Shown: positions 40,325 through 49,728 of the stretch, one piece after another
How positions within the stretch are numbered: the stretch's first letter is position 1
How the letters are laid out: every line of letters begins with the position of its first letter
Assembly: GCF_008386575.1 (NCBI RefSeq)
Contig: NZ_VUOA01000001.1
Location: 32,436-96,435 of the forward strand
Length of the DNA: 64,000 bases
From: Salinarimonas soli
GTDB taxonomy: Bacteria; Pseudomonadota; Alphaproteobacteria; Rhizobiales; Beijerinckiaceae
Direction: 5' to 3'
Translations under genes and position numbers: made by a program
The notes under the pieces: generated by a model
What the model saw: the letters and a program-made list of their open reading frames with translations, nothing else
Databases searched by the model: none
Told to the model about the DNA's origin: nothing

Positions 40325-40519
40325 CGGGCGGTTTCTCCGGAATAGTATTCAGGTCTGAGGCGATGGGACGAGGAGCACGGAGCCGAGGCGAGCGCGCCTC
40401 CCCTCCCCGCCACCGGCATGCCGGCCCTCGCCATGGAAGCCGGGAGCGGCCGCCACTGAAGCCGCGGCGGCATTGCCGGCCAAAGCGGTCGCCATCTGGC
40501 TCACGAACATGCCCGAACC

Positions 40520-41584
40520 TCAGCCGACGTCGCAGAAGTGGCGCAGGACGCTCATGAATGGCTTGGCCACGTAGTTCTCGTCAAGCGGCAGGCACCGATT
40601 GCGCAGCTTGTCGGGACGGGCGTTCCAGCGCGGCATCCAGGTATGGCGGTCGGTGATCCCCCAGGTGAGGACCGCGGTGGGCCGGACGACCGCGAAGACC
40701 GTGTCGAGAAACTCGTAGGCCCTTGCCGCCACGAGCGCGTCGATGAGCTCGGGCGGGCCCGGCATCATCTTGTCGTTCACGTCGAGCTCGGTGACCGTGA
40801 CCTTGAGGCCCATCTCGACGAACTCGCGCAGGAGCGCTTGCAAGCCCTCGCGGTCGATCGGGCGGTCGCCGGAGAGGTGGGCCTGGAGGCCGATCGCGTC
40901 CACGGGGCTGCCCCGGTCCATGAGGTCGCGCACGAGGCGGCGGAAGCCCTCGCGCTTGACGCGCGAGCCCTCGTCCGCTGTCTCGAGACCGTACTCGTTG
41001 AGGACGAGCTCCGCCTTCGGGGCGGCGCCCCGCGCCGCGCGGAAGGCGAGATCGACATACCCCGGGCCGAGGGCGCGGTACCAGACGGACTCGCGCATGC
41101 CGCGCTGGGGCAGGTCCTCAATGGGCTCGTTGACCACGTCCCAGGACCCGACCTGGGCGCCGTAGCGCTCGACCACGCGATCGATCGTCAGCTTGATCTC
41201 GCGGTCGGCCTGGGCGGCGCTCGAGATGGCGCGCGCCCAGTCGGGCAGGGAGTCGTACCACAGGAGCGTGTGGCCGCGCATGCCGAGATTGTGCTGGCGC
41301 GCGAACTCCACGAGCTCGTCGGCGGGGCCGAAGTCCCAGCGGTCGGGCGCGGGACGCAGCTGGTCCCACTTCATCCCGCTCTCGGACACGACGAGCCGGC
41401 AATGGCGGGCGATGGCCGCTCGGTAGGGCTCTTCCTTGGGCAGGATCCACTGGTTGACGGCGGCGCCGAACGGCGGCCGCCCGCCGGCGCCTTGCGCGCG
41501 CGTCAGGGCTCCCGTCCCGGCGGTCGCCGCCAGCGCGAGGCCGCCGAGCCCGCCCCGCAGAACGTCCCGCCGGGAGTGGGTCAT
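40520..41584 (-). CDS. GH10-family glycanase (endo-1,4-beta-xylanase type), Tat-exported
   Basis: 354 residues. A twin-arginine signal (SRRDVLRGGLGG, then ALTRAQG) precedes a GH10 barrel. The acid/base is E153 in WDVVNEPIED and the nucleophile E266 in TVTELDVND; NEYGLE and TWGITDRHTW are also typical. Characterised GH10 enzymes cut beta-1,4-xylan, but its position between sugar transferase genes suggests it trims the polysaccharide made here. It lies 39 bases downstream of the WcaJ-type gene on the same strand, so probably the same transcript. Confidence 0.88.
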   Translation of the reverse strand: MTHSRRDVLRGGLGGLALAATAGTGALTRAQGAGGRPPFGAAVNQWILPKEEPYRAAIARHCRLVVSESGMKWDQLRPAPDRWDFGPADELVEFARQHNLGMRGHTLLWYDSLPDWARAISSAAQADREIKLTIDRVVERYGAQVGSWDVVNEPIEDLPQRGMRESVWYRALGPGYVDLAFRAARGAAPKAELVLNEYGLETADEGSRVKREGFRRLVRDLMDRGSPVDAIGLQAHLSGDRPIDREGLQALLREFVEMGLKVTVTELDVNDKMMPGPPELIDALVAARAYEFLDTVFAVVRPTAVLTWGITDRHTWMPRWNARPDKLRNRCLPLDENYVAKPFMSVLRHFCDVG

Positions 41585-41623
41585 GCCAGGGATCTCGCGG
41601 CTCGGAGCCCGGAGGGCGCGGCC

Positions 41624-43063
41624 TCAATAGGCATCGGTCATACGGTTGATCCTGACCACCGTCAGGATGATGATCTTGAGATCGAGCCACATCGACCAGT
41701 GATCGATGTACCAGAGATCGAGGGCGATCCGGCGCTCCATGTCCGAGAGGCGGCGGGTCTCGCCGCGGCAGCCCTGGACCTGGGCCCAGCCCGTGATGCC
41801 GGGCTTCACCCGGTGGCGGAAGAAGTAGCGGTCGACGCGCTTGGAATACTCGTCGTCGTGGGCGCGGGCGTGCGGGCGGGGCCCGACGAGGGACATGTGG
41901 CCCATCAGGACGTTGAGCAGCTGCGGCAGCTCGTCGATGCTGGTGCGGCGCAGGATGCGGCCGATCGCGGTGATGCGGTTGTCGGTGCGCGTCGCCTGGC
42001 GGATCGTCGGGCCGTCCTCCATCACCGTCATGGTGCGGAACTTGAAGATCCGGAACGGCTGCCCGTTGAACCCGATCCGGGTCTGGCGGAACAGGGCGGG
42101 ACCGGGCGAATCGAGCTTCACGAGCAGGACCACGAAGGCAAGCAGCGGCGACAGGACCAGGAGGCCGAGGCTCGCGAGAACGAGGTCCATCACGCGCTTG
42201 AGGGCCGCGTCGAGGCGGGAGATCGGCTGGCGCTGGACCTCGACGGTGGAATGGCGCCCGATCGGCCCAAGCGCCTGTCCCACGATCTGCTGCATGCCCG
42301 TGCGGGCCACGAGCCGCACCCGGACCGGAAGCGCGCGCAGAGCCCCCAGGAGAACCTCCAGGGTGTCGGCGTCGCGCCAGTCCACCGCCACGATCACCTC
42401 GGCGACGTTGAGCTGGCGCAGGGTCTCGACATGGGCTTCGAACTGCGGCCGCAGCTCGTCCACGGCCGAGGCCCCATCGCGCGACGAGGGCATGGTGAAG
42501 CTGCCCACGAGCCGGTGGCCCGTGCGCCGGAGCTGCTGCGCCAGATCCTCGTCGTAGCCGTCCTGGAACAGCGCGATGGGCCGCGACTGCATCAGGCCGC
42601 GGTGGATGAAGTCGCGCAGGGTGCGGCACAGGAGGGTACGCAGGATCACCAGCGCCACGAGGCCTGCCCCGAAGGAGGCGAGGAGCGAGCCGCGGGAGAT
42701 GTGCTGGACCTTCAGGAGGAAGAGGATCGCGATGAAGAAGAGATGGGCGCCGACCCAGATGCCCACGAGGCGCAAGGACTGGGCACGGATGTCGACGAAG
42801 GGGGCTTCGGAGGCCTTCGGGCGCCCGATGGCCTGAGCGACGAGCAGGATCATGGTGAGGCAGATCTGCGTGCCCGTCAGCGTCGGCAGGTCGGGCCGGC
42901 CGCCGAGATACCAACCCTGGTAGAACAGGGAGGCGCACAGGCCGGCCGCGAGGCTCGCGATGGCGTCGGTGCCGAGCACGAGGGCCCCGCACCATTCGAT
43001 CGGAATATGCAGCGCCCGGCGCCCGGAGGTCGCCGAAGCCGAGCTCGCGGCTAGGTCGCGCAT
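41624..43063 (-). CDS. WcaJ-type undecaprenyl-phosphate sugar phosphotransferase
   Basis: 479 residues. About four to five N-terminal membrane helices and a CoA-binding-like middle precede the bacterial sugar transferase domain (from about residue 285: KRVMDLVLASLGLLVLSPLL). FRTMTVMEDGP, LRRTSIDELPQLLNVLMGHMS, VGPRPH and KPGITGWAQV are diagnostic. It should start repeat-unit assembly by moving a hexose-1-phosphate to undecaprenyl phosphate. First gene of a unit with the GH10 gene. Confidence 0.92.
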   Translation of the reverse strand: MRDLAASSASATSGRRALHIPIEWCGALVLGTDAIASLAAGLCASLFYQGWYLGGRPDLPTLTGTQICLTMILLVAQAIGRPKASEAPFVDIRAQSLRLVGIWVGAHLFFIAILFLLKVQHISRGSLLASFGAGLVALVILRTLLCRTLRDFIHRGLMQSRPIALFQDGYDEDLAQQLRRTGHRLVGSFTMPSSRDGASAVDELRPQFEAHVETLRQLNVAEVIVAVDWRDADTLEVLLGALRALPVRVRLVARTGMQQIVGQALGPIGRHSTVEVQRQPISRLDAALKRVMDLVLASLGLLVLSPLLAFVVLLVKLDSPGPALFRQTRIGFNGQPFRIFKFRTMTVMEDGPTIRQATRTDNRITAIGRILRRTSIDELPQLLNVLMGHMSLVGPRPHARAHDDEYSKRVDRYFFRHRVKPGITGWAQVQGCRGETRRLSDMERRIALDLWYIDHWSMWLDLKIIILTVVRINRMTDAY

Positions 43064-43279
43064 GTGAGGATCCCCCTGCTGCCCATCGTGTCAGCGGCTC
43101 GGAGAGCCCACCCCAAGCGCCGGAGATCGAACGTTGTACTTACGAAACCGTTCCGTTCCCTCGCCTAAAAATGCTGCGGCGCGGAATCGGGCGTGACGGG
43201 GCCGGTGTGAAGCGGGGCTTACGCTACGAGCTGACGGGACCACAGATCGTGGTGCAGCGCCGCAAAAGACGGGCGTGGT

Positions 43280-43597
43280 TCATTCGACGCTCTCGGGCGC
43301 GGTCCACAGGCACGCGGCCTCGCCCATGGGGCGGATGCAGATGGCATTCACGCTACGGATCTGCACGAAGACCGGGCGGCTGCCATAGAAGCGGCGGCAA
43401 TCCTGGCCGAGGATCCGCGTGGTCATGAAGCGGCGCACGCCGACATCGTCGCCCTTCTCGATGAGGCGGCTGAGCCGCGTCCAGTCGACCCGCTCGGAGC
43501 AGGCGATGACGCCCGACTTGGTTCGCGCGTTGCCGAGCGCAGCCGCCTCGCCCGCGAGCGCGAGGCCGGCTGCCAGGGCGAGGAGGGCGATGCGCAT
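43280..43597 (-). CDS. Small secreted protein, unknown
   Basis: 105 residues. A signal peptide (MRIALLALAAGLALAGEAAA) is followed by about 84 residues with four Cys (ACSERV, QDCRRF, NAICIRP, EAACLW), likely two disulfides in the periplasm. No family recognised. It lies eight bases after the glycosyltransferase gene upstream and ends the Wzz-GT operon. Confidence 0.7.
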   Translation of the reverse strand: MRIALLALAAGLALAGEAAALGNARTKSGVIACSERVDWTRLSRLIEKGDDVGVRRFMTTRILGQDCRRFYGSRPVFVQIRSVNAICIRPMGEAACLWTAPESVE

Positions 43598-43605
43598 GGG
43601 GGACC

Positions 43606-44574
43606 TCAGCGGGAACTCGCCATCCGCAGCGAGGTCGAGATAAAGCGTTGCATCCGCCCGGGCTGCAAGACGATCTGGGGATAGCGCAGGATGCCGAGCA
43701 CAAGATATTGCCCGATGCGCAGGAGGTTGCCGCCCGCGATCTCGTTGCGCGCAGCGCTCCAGAAGGTTTCACATTCGGCAAGCCGCCTCGCCCGGCGCCG
43801 CTCGCGCTCGGTGAGACGGGCGCCGATCCCGGGGATGCGCTGCACGGCGTCGATGGCGCTGAAATTCGGCCGCAGGGGCGTGCCGCGCAGCTGGTTGTTG
43901 GCGCCGAGCGAGCGCAGGCGGTAGCGGACGGAGACCAAGTCCGGCAGGGCCGCGAAGTCGCCACGCACGGCGAGGCGGCACCAGAACTCCCAGTCCTCGC
44001 CGAAGGCGAGCGTCTCGTCATAGCCGCCGATCGCCCGCGCATGCGCCGTCACGATGCCGAGCGCGCCGCCGTTGACGATGAAGTTCGAGGCGAGCAGATG
44101 GCGCAGGGTATCGCAGGCCGGCAGGGCACGCGGCGGTAAGGAGGCCGAGAGCGAGCGGCCGTCCTCGAGGATCTTCTCGTGCTGCGCTACGGCGGCGACG
44201 CAGCCGGGCCGGGCCGCGAGGGCGGCGCTCATGCGCTCCAGCGCATCCGGCGCCAGGAGATCGTCGCCGTCGAGGAAGAGGACGAGGGGCCCGCGCGCCA
44301 GGGCGAGGCCCGCGTTGCGCGCGGCGCTCACCCCGCGATTGGCCTGGCGCACGATCCGGACGCGGGGATCGCCGATGGCCTCCACCGCGGCGACCGTCCC
44401 GTCGCGGGACCCGTCGTCGATGACGATCACCTCCACGGACGCCAGAGTCTGATCGAGGGCGCTGCGGATCGAGGCGGTGATGAACCGCTCGACGTTGTAG
44501 GCCGGGACGACCACCGTCGCGGCAGGAAGCTCCCCGCCCGGGCTCGTCCGGGGTTCCTCCTCACGCATCGACAT
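43606..44574 (-). CDS. Family-2 glycosyltransferase
   Basis: 322 residues from ATG 44574, overlapping the upstream gene by 14 bases; ATG 44568 (overlap eight) and 44622 are alternatives. GT-A motifs: TVVVPAYNVERFITASIRSAL, VIVIDDGSRDGT, NRGVSAARNAGL, LFLDGDDLLAPDALERM and FGEDWEFWCRLA. This is a typical EPS glycosyltransferase of unknown sugar specificity. Operon with the Wzz-kinase upstream and a small secreted protein downstream. Confidence 0.88.
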   Translation of the reverse strand: MSMREEEPRTSPGGELPAATVVVPAYNVERFITASIRSALDQTLASVEVIVIDDGSRDGTVAAVEAIGDPRVRIVRQANRGVSAARNAGLALARGPLVLFLDGDDLLAPDALERMSAALAARPGCVAAVAQHEKILEDGRSLSASLPPRALPACDTLRHLLASNFIVNGGALGIVTAHARAIGGYDETLAFGEDWEFWCRLAVRGDFAALPDLVSVRYRLRSLGANNQLRGTPLRPNFSAIDAVQRIPGIGARLTERERRRARRLAECETFWSAARNEIAGGNLLRIGQYLVLGILRYPQIVLQPGRMQRFISTSLRMASSR

Positions 44575-46885
44575 ATTTCGACCAGTACCGCGACGAGTGA
44601 TATTGGCTGGCATCGACGTCATAGGACCCGAACTGGGCGACGTTGACCTTGTTGAGGACCGCGGCCGCGAGCTTGTCCTGGATCTCGGGGGCGTTGGCCA
44701 GGGCCTTCGACACGGCGCTCGCGGAGGTCTTGCCCCACTCGGTGACGAGGATGAAGTCGGACACGAAACGGCTCACCACCTGCGCGTCGACGATGAGGCC
44801 GAAGGGCGACAGGTCCATGATCACGTAGTCGAACACGGACTGCGCCGCCGTCATGACGCGCTCCATGCCCTCGCCGGCGAGGCTCTCGCTCGTGTGGGGC
44901 GAGCGGCGCGTCGGGCTGCCGGGCAGGAAGTGCAGGCCCGTCACCTTGTCGACCCACAGGACGTCGGGCAGGGACCGCTCGCCATGGGCGACGTCGAGAA
45001 GGCCGTGCTCGGCGTTGGGAACGAGCGTCCGGGTGAGGTCGGAGTTGCGCAGGTCGCCGTCGATGAGGAGCACCTGCGCCCCCGCATGGGCCAGAAGGCC
45101 GGCGAAGTTCGCCGCGACCGTGCTCTTTCCCTCGTTGGGGAACGTGGACACGACGCCGATGACCTTCGGGCCGCCCGAATGGCCGAGGTCGACGGCCACC
45201 TTGAGGGCGCGGATCACCTCCGCGAACTGCGAATAGGGGTGGCGGACCGCGAAGGAGGCTGCGCCGTCCGCCGGCAGCTCGAAGACGAGCCCGTCCCCCG
45301 GCACCGCCTTGTCCGGAGGCGGCAGGAGCCGCCGGCCCGTCCTGCCCCGCGTCGCGGTGATGGGCAGCGAGCCCACGCAGCGCACGTTCGTGATCTGCTC
45401 GACCTGGCCCGTGGTGCGGATGCGCCGGTCGAGCATCTCGCGGCCCATGGCGAGGCTGAAGCCCAGCAGCATGCCGGCCGAGGACGCGCCCAGGAGGATG
45501 ATGGTGCTCTTGGGCCAGCTCTTGCCGCTCGGCGGGGTCGCCGTGGTGATGATGCGCGCCTCGGTGACGGGCGAGGTCTGTTGGTTGAGGGTCTGAAGGT
45601 ACTTCTGCAGGAAGCTGTCGTAGAGCGCCCGGTAGGTTTCGGCCGTGCTCTCGTAGCCGCGCAGGCGCACCTGGGCCTGGCGCACCAGGGAGGTATTCTT
45701 GAACTGGTCGGCGAGGCTGCGCTCCAGGGAGGCCTCGCGGGCGCGGGCGATCTCGTACTCGCTCCGGTAGGTTTCCGCGATGCGGGTGACCTCTTCCTGG
45801 ATCGAGCGCTGGAGCGACGCCATCTCGGTCCGCAGGTTCACGGCCGCCGGATGGGTCGGGCCGTAGCGCGACGTCCATTCGGCCTCGCGGCGGGACACCT
45901 CGTTGAGCTGCTGGCGCAGCTTCGTGATGACCTCGTTGCGCAGGGCCTCGCTCACGCCCTCGTCGACCTGGCGCGACTGCGCGATCTGCTGCACGCGGTC
46001 GAGGCGGGCCTTGGTCTGGGCCGTGTCGGCGCGGGCGGCGGCGAGCTGGGTGCTCACGTCGGCGAGCTGCTGGTCGACGAGAAGGCGGCCGTTCGCATCG
46101 ACGATGTTGTTGTCGACCTTGAACTCCTGGACCCGCCGGTCGGCGACGTCGGCGCGGTCGCGCAGGGAGTCGATGCGGCTCTCGAGCCAGGTCACTTCGC
46201 GCTGGAGGATCTCGGACCGGAAGGCGAGCTGGTCGGCGATATAGGCGTTGACGACCTCGTTGGCGATCCGGGCGGCCTTCTCGGGGCTCGAGGAGCGCGC
46301 CTCGATCTCCATGACGTAGCTGCTGCCGGCGCGGCGGACGGAGGTGCTCTTCATCACGCCGTCAATGGCGTCACGCACCGCCGGGTCGGTCTCGCTGCCG
46401 GACTCGCCCTCGGTCTCGGACCCGCCCAGGCCGAGCATGCTGACGATCGAGCGGCGCAGGAGACCGAAGGAGGACGGCTTGCCGGCGCCGTACTCCTCGT
46501 CGAGATTGAGCTGGAGCTTGCGCACCACCGCGTCGGCGATGCGGCGGGACTTCAGGGTCTCGAGCTGGCTTTCCACCAGGGCGACGTCGGTGATCGGATC
46601 GGGCGTGCTCGCCGCGCCCTGCTGGAAGAGCGTCGGGCGGCGGGTGTCGATCAGGAGCGAGGCCGAGGCCGTATAGACCGGCTTCGTCGTCGCGATGTAG
46701 AAGATGCCGGCCCCGATGCACAGGACCATGGCCGCGCCCCACCAGCGCCAGCGCCGCCGCAACATGGCGATGAGCGACACCAGGTCGATATCGAAGGCGC
46801 CCTCCGCTTGCGGCATCGGCGTGCGCCGCGTGGGGAGAGGTGGCAGGACGTTCATGGGGCGGTCCGGCGAGGTTCGAGGATTCAT
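44561..46885 (-). CDS. Wzz/BY-kinase polysaccharide copolymerase (ExoP-like)
   Basis: About 774 residues from ATG 46885 (46855 is an alternative). The N-terminal Wzz domain has a first membrane helix (WGAAMVLCIGAGIFYIATT) and a PVYTASASLLID strand; a long periplasmic coiled coil follows and a second helix (STIILLGASSAGMLLGFSLA). The cytoplasmic tyrosine-kinase domain has Walker A TFPNEGKSTVAANFA, Walker A' LLIDGDLRNSDLT and Walker B YVIMDLSPFG. The last 23 residues hold four Tyr (in SYDVDASQYHSSRYWSKY), the usual autophosphorylation cluster. It controls chain length and export with the ExoF-type protein. Confidence 0.92.
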   Translation of the reverse strand: MNPRTSPDRPMNVLPPLPTRRTPMPQAEGAFDIDLVSLIAMLRRRWRWWGAAMVLCIGAGIFYIATTKPVYTASASLLIDTRRPTLFQQGAASTPDPITDVALVESQLETLKSRRIADAVVRKLQLNLDEEYGAGKPSSFGLLRRSIVSMLGLGGSETEGESGSETDPAVRDAIDGVMKSTSVRRAGSSYVMEIEARSSSPEKAARIANEVVNAYIADQLAFRSEILQREVTWLESRIDSLRDRADVADRRVQEFKVDNNIVDANGRLLVDQQLADVSTQLAAARADTAQTKARLDRVQQIAQSRQVDEGVSEALRNEVITKLRQQLNEVSRREAEWTSRYGPTHPAAVNLRTEMASLQRSIQEEVTRIAETYRSEYEIARAREASLERSLADQFKNTSLVRQAQVRLRGYESTAETYRALYDSFLQKYLQTLNQQTSPVTEARIITTATPPSGKSWPKSTIILLGASSAGMLLGFSLAMGREMLDRRIRTTGQVEQITNVRCVGSLPITATRGRTGRRLLPPPDKAVPGDGLVFELPADGAASFAVRHPYSQFAEVIRALKVAVDLGHSGGPKVIGVVSTFPNEGKSTVAANFAGLLAHAGAQVLLIDGDLRNSDLTRTLVPNAEHGLLDVAHGERSLPDVLWVDKVTGLHFLPGSPTRRSPHTSESLAGEGMERVMTAAQSVFDYVIMDLSPFGLIVDAQVVSRFVSDFILVTEWGKTSASAVSKALANAPEIQDKLAAAVLNKVNVAQFGSYDVDASQYHSSRYWSKYVDA

Positions 46886-47166
46886 GAGCCGTCGGCATGT
46901 CGGGTGAGCGGGATGCAGGCGCCCCGAACGCCGCCTCGTCCCAAAGTTATAATGCCGAGTTGGAGGCACTACGTCCTAGAGACGAGATCGGCGTCGGCAA
47001 CGTCACGTGAGTACACTGCCGGGGCGCCCGTCGACAAGCCAAGCGACGGCACTAACGTTAAACGGCCATGTTGGTTCCATCGGGCCCGCAGCCGCTCTGG
47101 GGACTTGCGGGACGCCATGCCTTGTCTCTACGGTCCGCGCGTTCGGCGCCGGCATGGGAGAGCGAG

Positions 47167-47682
47167 TTGGGTGCGAGGAGCTTTGCGGGCGGCCTGGGCG
47201 TTGCCGTCACGGGCCTCGGGCTCGCCCTCGCCTCGTCGCCCGCCGCGGCCCAGTTCTCGATTCACGCGGCCCGGGTGGCGGCCGGGGACCTCTGGATCCT
47301 CGGCGTCGTGAACGAGCCGGGCGCCACCGTCTCCCTCGACGACCTGTTCACCACGAAGGCGGACAGCCGCGGGCGCTTCGAGTTCCGCGTGCCCTATCAT
47401 CCACCTTATTGCATGGTCCGCCTGAGCACGGGCCTGCACACCCGCAACGCGGTGGTCGCGCAATGCGGGCAGCTCGGGCCGCGCGGCGAGCCCGGCCCCG
47501 CGGGCCCCCCCGGCGCCCGCGGCGAACCCGGGCCGCCGGGCCTGCCCGGGCCGATGGGCCCCGAGGGACCGCCGGGCCGGGAGGCGACGGCGCTGCCCGG
47601 AGGCGGCCTGCGCGGGGGCCCGCCGCAGCCCGGCCCGGGACAACCTCCGCTGCGCGTCCTGCCGCGCGGCGCCATCGAGTGA
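47167..47682 (+). CDS. Secreted protein with a collagen-like tail
   Basis: 171 residues if started at TTG 47167, which follows GGGAGAG and yields a good signal peptide ([21 protein letters not shown]). An ATG at 47068 in the same frame would add 33 residues before it and lacks a ribosome-binding site. A small beta domain (about 31-100) with [19 protein letters not shown] resembles surface carbohydrate- or peptidase-regulatory-like folds; two Cys may pair. From about residue 104 a run of about 15 Gly-x-y triplets ([19 protein letters not shown]) then a Pro/Gly tail. Divergent from the Wzz-kinase; likely a surface or matrix protein. Confidence 0.72.
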   Translation: MGARSFAGGLGVAVTGLGLALASSPAAAQFSIHAARVAAGDLWILGVVNEPGATVSLDDLFTTKADSRGRFEFRVPYHPPYCMVRLSTGLHTRNAVVAQCGQLGPRGEPGPAGPPGARGEPGPPGLPGPMGPEGPPGREATALPGGGLRGGPPQPGPGQPPLRVLPRGAIE

Positions 47683-47865
47683 TCGAGGCGCGCGGCCGAG
47701 CCGCTGCGGCCGAGCTTATGGCGATGCCTCCCTTGAATTAATCGCAGCCGCGCGCGCGCTTTTCGGTCAAAATTCAGCAAGCGTTTCGGGAACGGATCGG
47801 GGACCGGCGGCGTTACGAGTCGCGCAACCGCGAGCGTGCCCCTCCTGCGGAATATAGGCCACAAT

Positions 47866-48648
47866 ATGACGCTTCAAACGAAGCCACCCCGAGTCGTCAT
47901 CGGAGGCCTCCCCATCGTCGCCCTCAGCCGGCAGGGCTGGACCGAGCGCTTCCTCGCCGACCTCGACGCGAACCGGGAGCGCGATCTGCCCGCCCGCTTC
48001 ATGACCTCGGCCAACGGACAGGTCCTGTCGCTGGCTGCCCGCAACGCCGCGTTCCGCGAGACCCTCACGGGCTCGGACGGGATCGACGCGGACGGCATGC
48101 CCCTCGTGATCGCCTCGCGCTTCCTGGGCTCCACGCCTCTCCCTGAGCGCGTCGCCACCACGGATTTCTTCCACGACATGGCGAAGGCCGGCGCCGAGCG
48201 GGGCCTCACCTTCTATATGCTCGGCACCACCGAGGCCGAGAACGCCCGGGCCATCGCCAAGGTGCGCAAGCTCTATCCGGGCCTCAAGGTCATCGGGCGG
48301 CACGGCTATTTCGCGCCCGAGGAGGAGGAGGGCATCGCTCGGGAGATCGTCGCCTCGGGGGCGGACGTGCTCTGGGTCGGGCTCGGCGTGCCCCGCGAGC
48401 ACGAGTTCGTGACGCGCAACCTGCACCGCCTCGCGGGCGTCACTTGGGTGAAGACCTGCGGCGGCCTGTTCAACTTCCTCTCGGGGACGAACAGCCGCGC
48501 CCCGGTCGTCGTGCAGAACATGGGCCTCGAGTGGGCCTATCGCCTCATGCTGGAGCCCCGCCGCCTGTTCTGGCGCTACGCGGTCACGAACTTCCACTGC
48601 CTCTACCTCATGGCGACGCGCAGCCGGATGACGCCCTCGCCCGAATAG
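47866..48648 (+). CDS. WecG/TagA/CpsF-family glycosyltransferase
   Basis: 260 residues from ATG 47866; a GTG at 47836 would add ten. This GT26 family transfers ManNAcA or similar sugars to lipid-linked intermediates. Motifs: MTSANGQVLSLAARN, DGIDADGMPLVIASR, FYMLGTTEAENARAI, RHGYFAPEEE, LWVGLGVPREHEFV and CGGLFNFLSGTN. The tail NMGLEWAYRLMLEPRRLFWRY fits the family. Part of the plus-strand polysaccharide run. Confidence 0.92.
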   Translation: MTLQTKPPRVVIGGLPIVALSRQGWTERFLADLDANRERDLPARFMTSANGQVLSLAARNAAFRETLTGSDGIDADGMPLVIASRFLGSTPLPERVATTDFFHDMAKAGAERGLTFYMLGTTEAENARAIAKVRKLYPGLKVIGRHGYFAPEEEEGIAREIVASGADVLWVGLGVPREHEFVTRNLHRLAGVTWVKTCGGLFNFLSGTNSRAPVVVQNMGLEWAYRLMLEPRRLFWRYAVTNFHCLYLMATRSRMTPSPE

Positions 48649-48809
48649 GGCCCCCCGCGCCCGGCCGTCCGGCGGCTGGCCGGCCGCCGGCCTTGCCTTC
48701 GGCGGCCGGTCGCGCCAAGTCATGACCTGCCCTCCCGGGGCACGGGCCCGGCCGGCCGGCGACGTGCCGCTCCGGGACCGGTCCCCTCCATCTGCGCTAT
48801 CCTTTCTCC

Positions 48810-49679
48810 ATGGCTCCCTCCCTCAGACCGATCGACGACGCCGACCTCCCGGCCGTCGGCGTCTTCCTCAACCGGCACCTGAATGCCGGCGCCTCGCCCG
48901 AGCGCTACGCCGACGCGTTCCGCTATCGCTGGCCCGCCCGGCGGCCGAACCACGGCTTCCTCCTGGAGGAGAACGGCGCGATCGTCGGCATGCTCGGGGC
49001 GATCTACAGCAAGCGCGAGATCCGCGGCGAGGAGCACGACATCTGCAATCTCTCCTGCTGGTGCGTCCTCCCAGACCACCGCAAGCAGAGCCTGGCCCTG
49101 CTGCTCACGCTCGTGAAGCAGCCCGGCTACACGTTCGTGAACCTCACCCCCGCCCTGCAGGTGCTGGAGATCGGCAAGGCCTTCGGCTTCCAGATCTTCG
49201 AGGGCGGCCGCTACATGCTCCTCAACCGTCCGCGCTTCGCGGCGGCGCCGGGGATCCGGGTCCTGACGCCGGAGACGGTCGATCCCGCCCGCCTCGACGG
49301 AGCCCAGGCCGGGCATCTGGCGAACCTGCGCGGCCTGGAGCACGCGCAGATGACGTTCGTCGAGGCGAGCGGGGCCGTGTCCATGATCGTCCACCGCCGC
49401 TTCGGGCACATCGTCGCCCATCGGCTCCCGCGCGTGCCGGCGATCGAGATCCTGCACATGGACCTGCGCTCGCCCTTCGAGGCGATCTGGCCGAGCCTCG
49501 CCGACCACCTCCTGCGCACCCAGCGGCGGCCCGTCACGGTTCTGGACCAGCGTCTCCTCGCGTCCCGCCCGGCCGGGGCGCTCACCTTGCGCGGCGGCCG
49601 CAAGATGTTCCTCAGCAAGACCCTCGGGCTTGCCGACATCGACAGCCTCTATACCGAGCTCATGGTGGGCCTCGGATGA
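48810..49679 (+). CDS. GNAT-like acyltransferase
   Basis: 289 residues. The N-terminus (LRPIDDADLPAVGVFLNRHL) and the central strand-helix block (NLSCWCVLPDHRKQSLALLL, then FVNLTPALQVLEIGKAFGF) look like a GNAT acyltransferase fold, perhaps doubled. No specific subfamily is recognised. It is 49 bases before the MaoC-SDR gene and near the ACP gene, so an acyl donor such as acyl-ACP is possible. No ribosome-binding site is obvious. Confidence 0.7.
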   Translation: MAPSLRPIDDADLPAVGVFLNRHLNAGASPERYADAFRYRWPARRPNHGFLLEENGAIVGMLGAIYSKREIRGEEHDICNLSCWCVLPDHRKQSLALLLTLVKQPGYTFVNLTPALQVLEIGKAFGFQIFEGGRYMLLNRPRFAAAPGIRVLTPETVDPARLDGAQAGHLANLRGLEHAQMTFVEASGAVSMIVHRRFGHIVAHRLPRVPAIEILHMDLRSPFEAIWPSLADHLLRTQRRPVTVLDQRLLASRPAGALTLRGGRKMFLSKTLGLADIDSLYTELMVGLG

Positions 49680-49728
49680 GCCCGACGCCGCGCCCCTGGC
49701 CCGCCACGCCCGAGAAGGATCCGCCCCG

